Assembly (NCBI GenBank): GCA_022826345.1 | Contig: JAJDVB010000114.1 | Coordinates: 1-34,711, forward strand | DNA from: Alphaproteobacteria bacterium | GTDB lineage: Bacteria; Pseudomonadota; Alphaproteobacteria; UBA828 | DNA: 34,711 nt | Reading direction: 5' to 3' | Shown here: one piece after another, positions 33,312 to 34,711 of the stretch | Position numbering within the stretch: the first letter of the stretch is position 1 | Layout of the letters: the number at the start of each line of letters is the position of its first letter | Position numbers and translations under genes: made by a program | Notes under the pieces: model-generated | Database searches by the model: none | Seen by the model: the letters and a program-made list of their open reading frames with translations, nothing else | Told to the model about the DNA's origin: nothing

Positions 33312-34193
33312 GTGAGAGCGTCGACGACTATCGCAGGTCTCTTGTTACTCTTGGCCGTATCGATCCTGGTATTGCCAGCGGACTCCCACGCGACCCCCGA
33401 GGACGAGGAGGAGAAGCCTGCGGTGGAGTCGGAACCCGTGGCGTCGGAAGACGCCGGTTATTCTGCTGGCGATGTTTTCCGGGACTGCCCTGATTGCCCC
33501 GAGATGGTGGTGGTACCGGCGGGCTCGTTCACGATGGTCTCGCCATCGTCGGAGGAGGGCCGGTCCGATAGCGAAGGCCCGCAACACCGAGTGACGATCC
33601 GAGAGTCGTTTGCGGTCGGCAAGTACGAAGTGAGTTTTGCAGAGTGGGACGCGTGCGTAGCTGGAGGCGGTTGTAATGACTATCGGCCTGATGACAGTGG
33701 TTGGGGCCGCGGAGAGCGACCCGTGATCAACGTTAGCTGGTCAGACGCGAAGGCCTATGTGGGGTGGCTGTCGCGCAAGACCGGAGAGCAATATCGCCTC
33801 TTGTCGGAGGCGGAGTGGGAATACGTGGCGCGGGCGGGGACGACCGGTCCGTTCCATTTTGGGCCGACGATCTCGACCGATCAGGCGAACTACGATGAAA
33901 ACCGGATGAAGACGGTACCTGTCGGCTCGTTTTCTGCGAATGGATTCGGGCTGCACGACGTGCACGGAAACGTGGGGGAGTGGGTAGAGGACTGCTGGCA
34001 CGACAGTTATTCTGGTGCTCCGGTTGACGGCAGCGCCTGGGTCTCGGGCGACGATTGCGGCCGGCGCGTTCTCCGCGGCGGCTCCTGGAGCAACATTCCG
34101 TGGCTCCTCCGCTCTGCAGTCCGCGTCAGGTACTCCCCCGAGGTCCGCATCAACAAGTTCGGGTTCCGGGTTGCCCGGACGCTCATCCCATGA
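33312..34193 (+). CDS. Secreted formylglycine-generating-enzyme-like (SUMF1/FGE-fold) protein
   Basis: A 293-residue protein from GTG 33312. A signal peptide (hydrophobic residues about 7-22, probable cleavage after SHA) is followed by an acidic linker and the FGE-sulfatase domain from about 64: MVVVPAGSFTM, AVGKYEVSFAEWDACV, YRLLSEAEWEYVARAG, FGLHDVHGNVGEWVEDCW and VLRGGSWSN. These are the hallmarks of the family. The Cys residues differ from those of the copper-type formylglycine oxidase, so catalytic activity is uncertain and binding or structural roles are possible. It is followed by an intrinsic terminator and has no sulfatase partner nearby. Confidence 0.88.
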   Translation: MRASTTIAGLLLLLAVSILVLPADSHATPEDEEEKPAVESEPVASEDAGYSAGDVFRDCPDCPEMVVVPAGSFTMVSPSSEEGRSDSEGPQHRVTIRESFAVGKYEVSFAEWDACVAGGGCNDYRPDDSGWGRGERPVINVSWSDAKAYVGWLSRKTGEQYRLLSEAEWEYVARAGTTGPFHFGPTISTDQANYDENRMKTVPVGSFSANGFGLHDVHGNVGEWVEDCWHDSYSGAPVDGSAWVSGDDCGRRVLRGGSWSNIPWLLRSAVRVRYSPEVRINKFGFRVARTLIP

Positions 34194-34197
34194 ATCC

Positions 34198-34398
34198 TTA
34201 CCTCTTTACCTCCGCGGTCCAGGGGCGGAGCCCCTGGTCGGGATTTTTGTTGTTCTTGAAGTGTGATCGAAAGCGCTCAAGCGCCAGCGCCATGTTCGCC
34301 GATACGCCCGCCTTGCCGTTCAGCAGGCGCGACAGCGTTCCGCGATCGCACCCAAGACGCGCCGCCGTCTCGGTCACGTTCCAGCCCACATCGTCCAT
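34198..34398 (-). pseudogene. HigA-like antitoxin, altered at both ends
   Basis: The frame from ATG 34398 reads MDDVGWNVTETAARLGCDRG and TLSRLLNGKAGVSANMALAL, an HTH of the HigA/XRE addiction-module family. Upstream codons NPPHLGELFRES in the same frame also match HigA, but no start codon lies there, pointing to a lost start or frameshift. After ALER the C-terminus reads through the terminator hairpin, so the native end is gone. No HigB toxin is seen upstream. Confidence 0.6.
34219..34248 (+). terminator. Intrinsic terminator after the FGE-like gene
   Basis: A perfect 8-bp GC-rich stem, CCAGGGGC (34219-34226) and GCCCCTGG (34230-34237) with loop GGA, followed by ATTTTT at 34243-34248. It lies 26 bases after the stop and would end plus-strand transcription. 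The opposite strand of the HigA-like frame passes through it. Confidence 0.7.
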
Positions 34399-34661
34399 GC
34401 TCTCGCGGAAGAGTTCGCCCAGGTGCGGCGGGTTCCGCGTTGAACCACCATGCCATGCTGGAGGAGTACTGCCGGCGCATCGGCTGTTGGCTTGGCCGAA
34501 TCTTCACGCAGCCGGCCTAGAGACGTCCGAAGCGGTCTGGAGGTTGGCTCCGCGTGATTCCCAATAGATTCCCACACAAGAATTGTAGCCATCCGGCGTA
34601 GGCCGCCTGTCCTGTTGGCACGGTCTTTGGCAGGCTGAGCGTCCGTGTAGTGGGTGCTTCG

Positions 34662-34693
34662 TAAGTGTCCACTTCGATTCAGGTGGACACTTA
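34662..34693. repeat. Perfect 11-bp inverted repeat, possible IS end beginning at the window edge
   Basis: TAAGTGTCCAC (34662-34672) and GTGGACACTTA (34683-34693) with a 10-base spacer. Repeated GTGTCCAC units are seen at the ends of some IS21-like and other elements, so another insertion may start here, but the window ends 18 bases later. Between 34400 and 34661 I see only the HigA upstream remnant and a copy of the CATCCGGCGTAGGCCGC repeat at about 34591. Confidence 0.45.
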
Positions 34694-34711
34694 GCTGATG
34701 TCAGTTGCCGA

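Noticed and set aside
33312..34193. Diversity-generating retroelement target (FGE/C-type lectin fold)
   Set aside because: No reverse transcriptase or template repeat in the window.
1..34711. CRISPR array, rRNA or complete tRNA genes
   Set aside because: No regularly spaced repeats or conserved RNA sequences were found on either strand.

Overview
The window comes from a GC-rich (roughly two-thirds G+C) alphaproteobacterium. The evidence is an ATP12-type F1-ATPase assembly factor, a single bifunctional Rel/Spo homologue directly downstream of rpoZ, a hexameric-type citrate synthase, and tightly overlapping ATGA/GTGA/TGATG gene junctions. The order looks closest to Rhodospirillales-like lineages, but that placement is an inference from gene content only.

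Bases 1-8989 form one plus-strand catabolic and transport block. It starts with the tail of a periplasmic binding protein and an ATPase and two permeases of the spermidine/putrescine (Pot) type. These are followed by an MttB-superfamily, corrinoid-dependent methyltransferase without an in-frame amber codon. Next come a 100-residue protein and a 750-residue protein that together resemble the small and large subunits of N,N-dimethylformamidase, then a two-gene ABC-2 exporter. I read this as an uptake and degradation module for an N-methylated amine or amide. The true substrate is unknown, and this is the most interesting metabolic idea in the window.

Bases 8994-20460 are mostly housekeeping. 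Late cobalamin genes come first: cobT on the minus strand, then cobS and a CobC-like phosphatase on the plus strand, separated by a large palindromic repeat. They are followed by rarA, fluC/crcB, an RluA-family pseudouridine synthase, atp12, rpoZ, rsh, gltA and a NicO-type nickel/cobalt transporter. Cobalamin synthesis and cobalt transport may serve the MttB-type enzyme.

From about 20.5 kb to the end the window is a decayed genomic island. Its likely edge carries an imperfect 60-bp direct repeat flanking the NicO gene. Inside are many broken or orphaned defence and toxin-antitoxin genes: an N6-adenine DNA methylase translationally coupled to a MutL/MORC-like GHKL ATPase that is cut off; a PAPS-reductase-family fragment; an AbiEi-type antitoxin whose toxin seems reduced to a stub; ParD with a start-less, truncated ParE; a HipA-type kinase fused to an AbiEi-like N-terminal region; a tyrosine-recombinase scrap; the C-terminal third of an IetS-like subtilase; a truncated IS21; a class II Fic protein with an elaborate operator/promoter; an IS66 transposase; a secreted formylglycine-generating-enzyme-fold protein; and a HigA-like remnant. 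Two junctions (about 20885 and 25125) each join two genes that have both lost their 3' ends, which suggests block replacement by illegitimate recombination.

No rRNA, complete tRNA or CRISPR array was seen.
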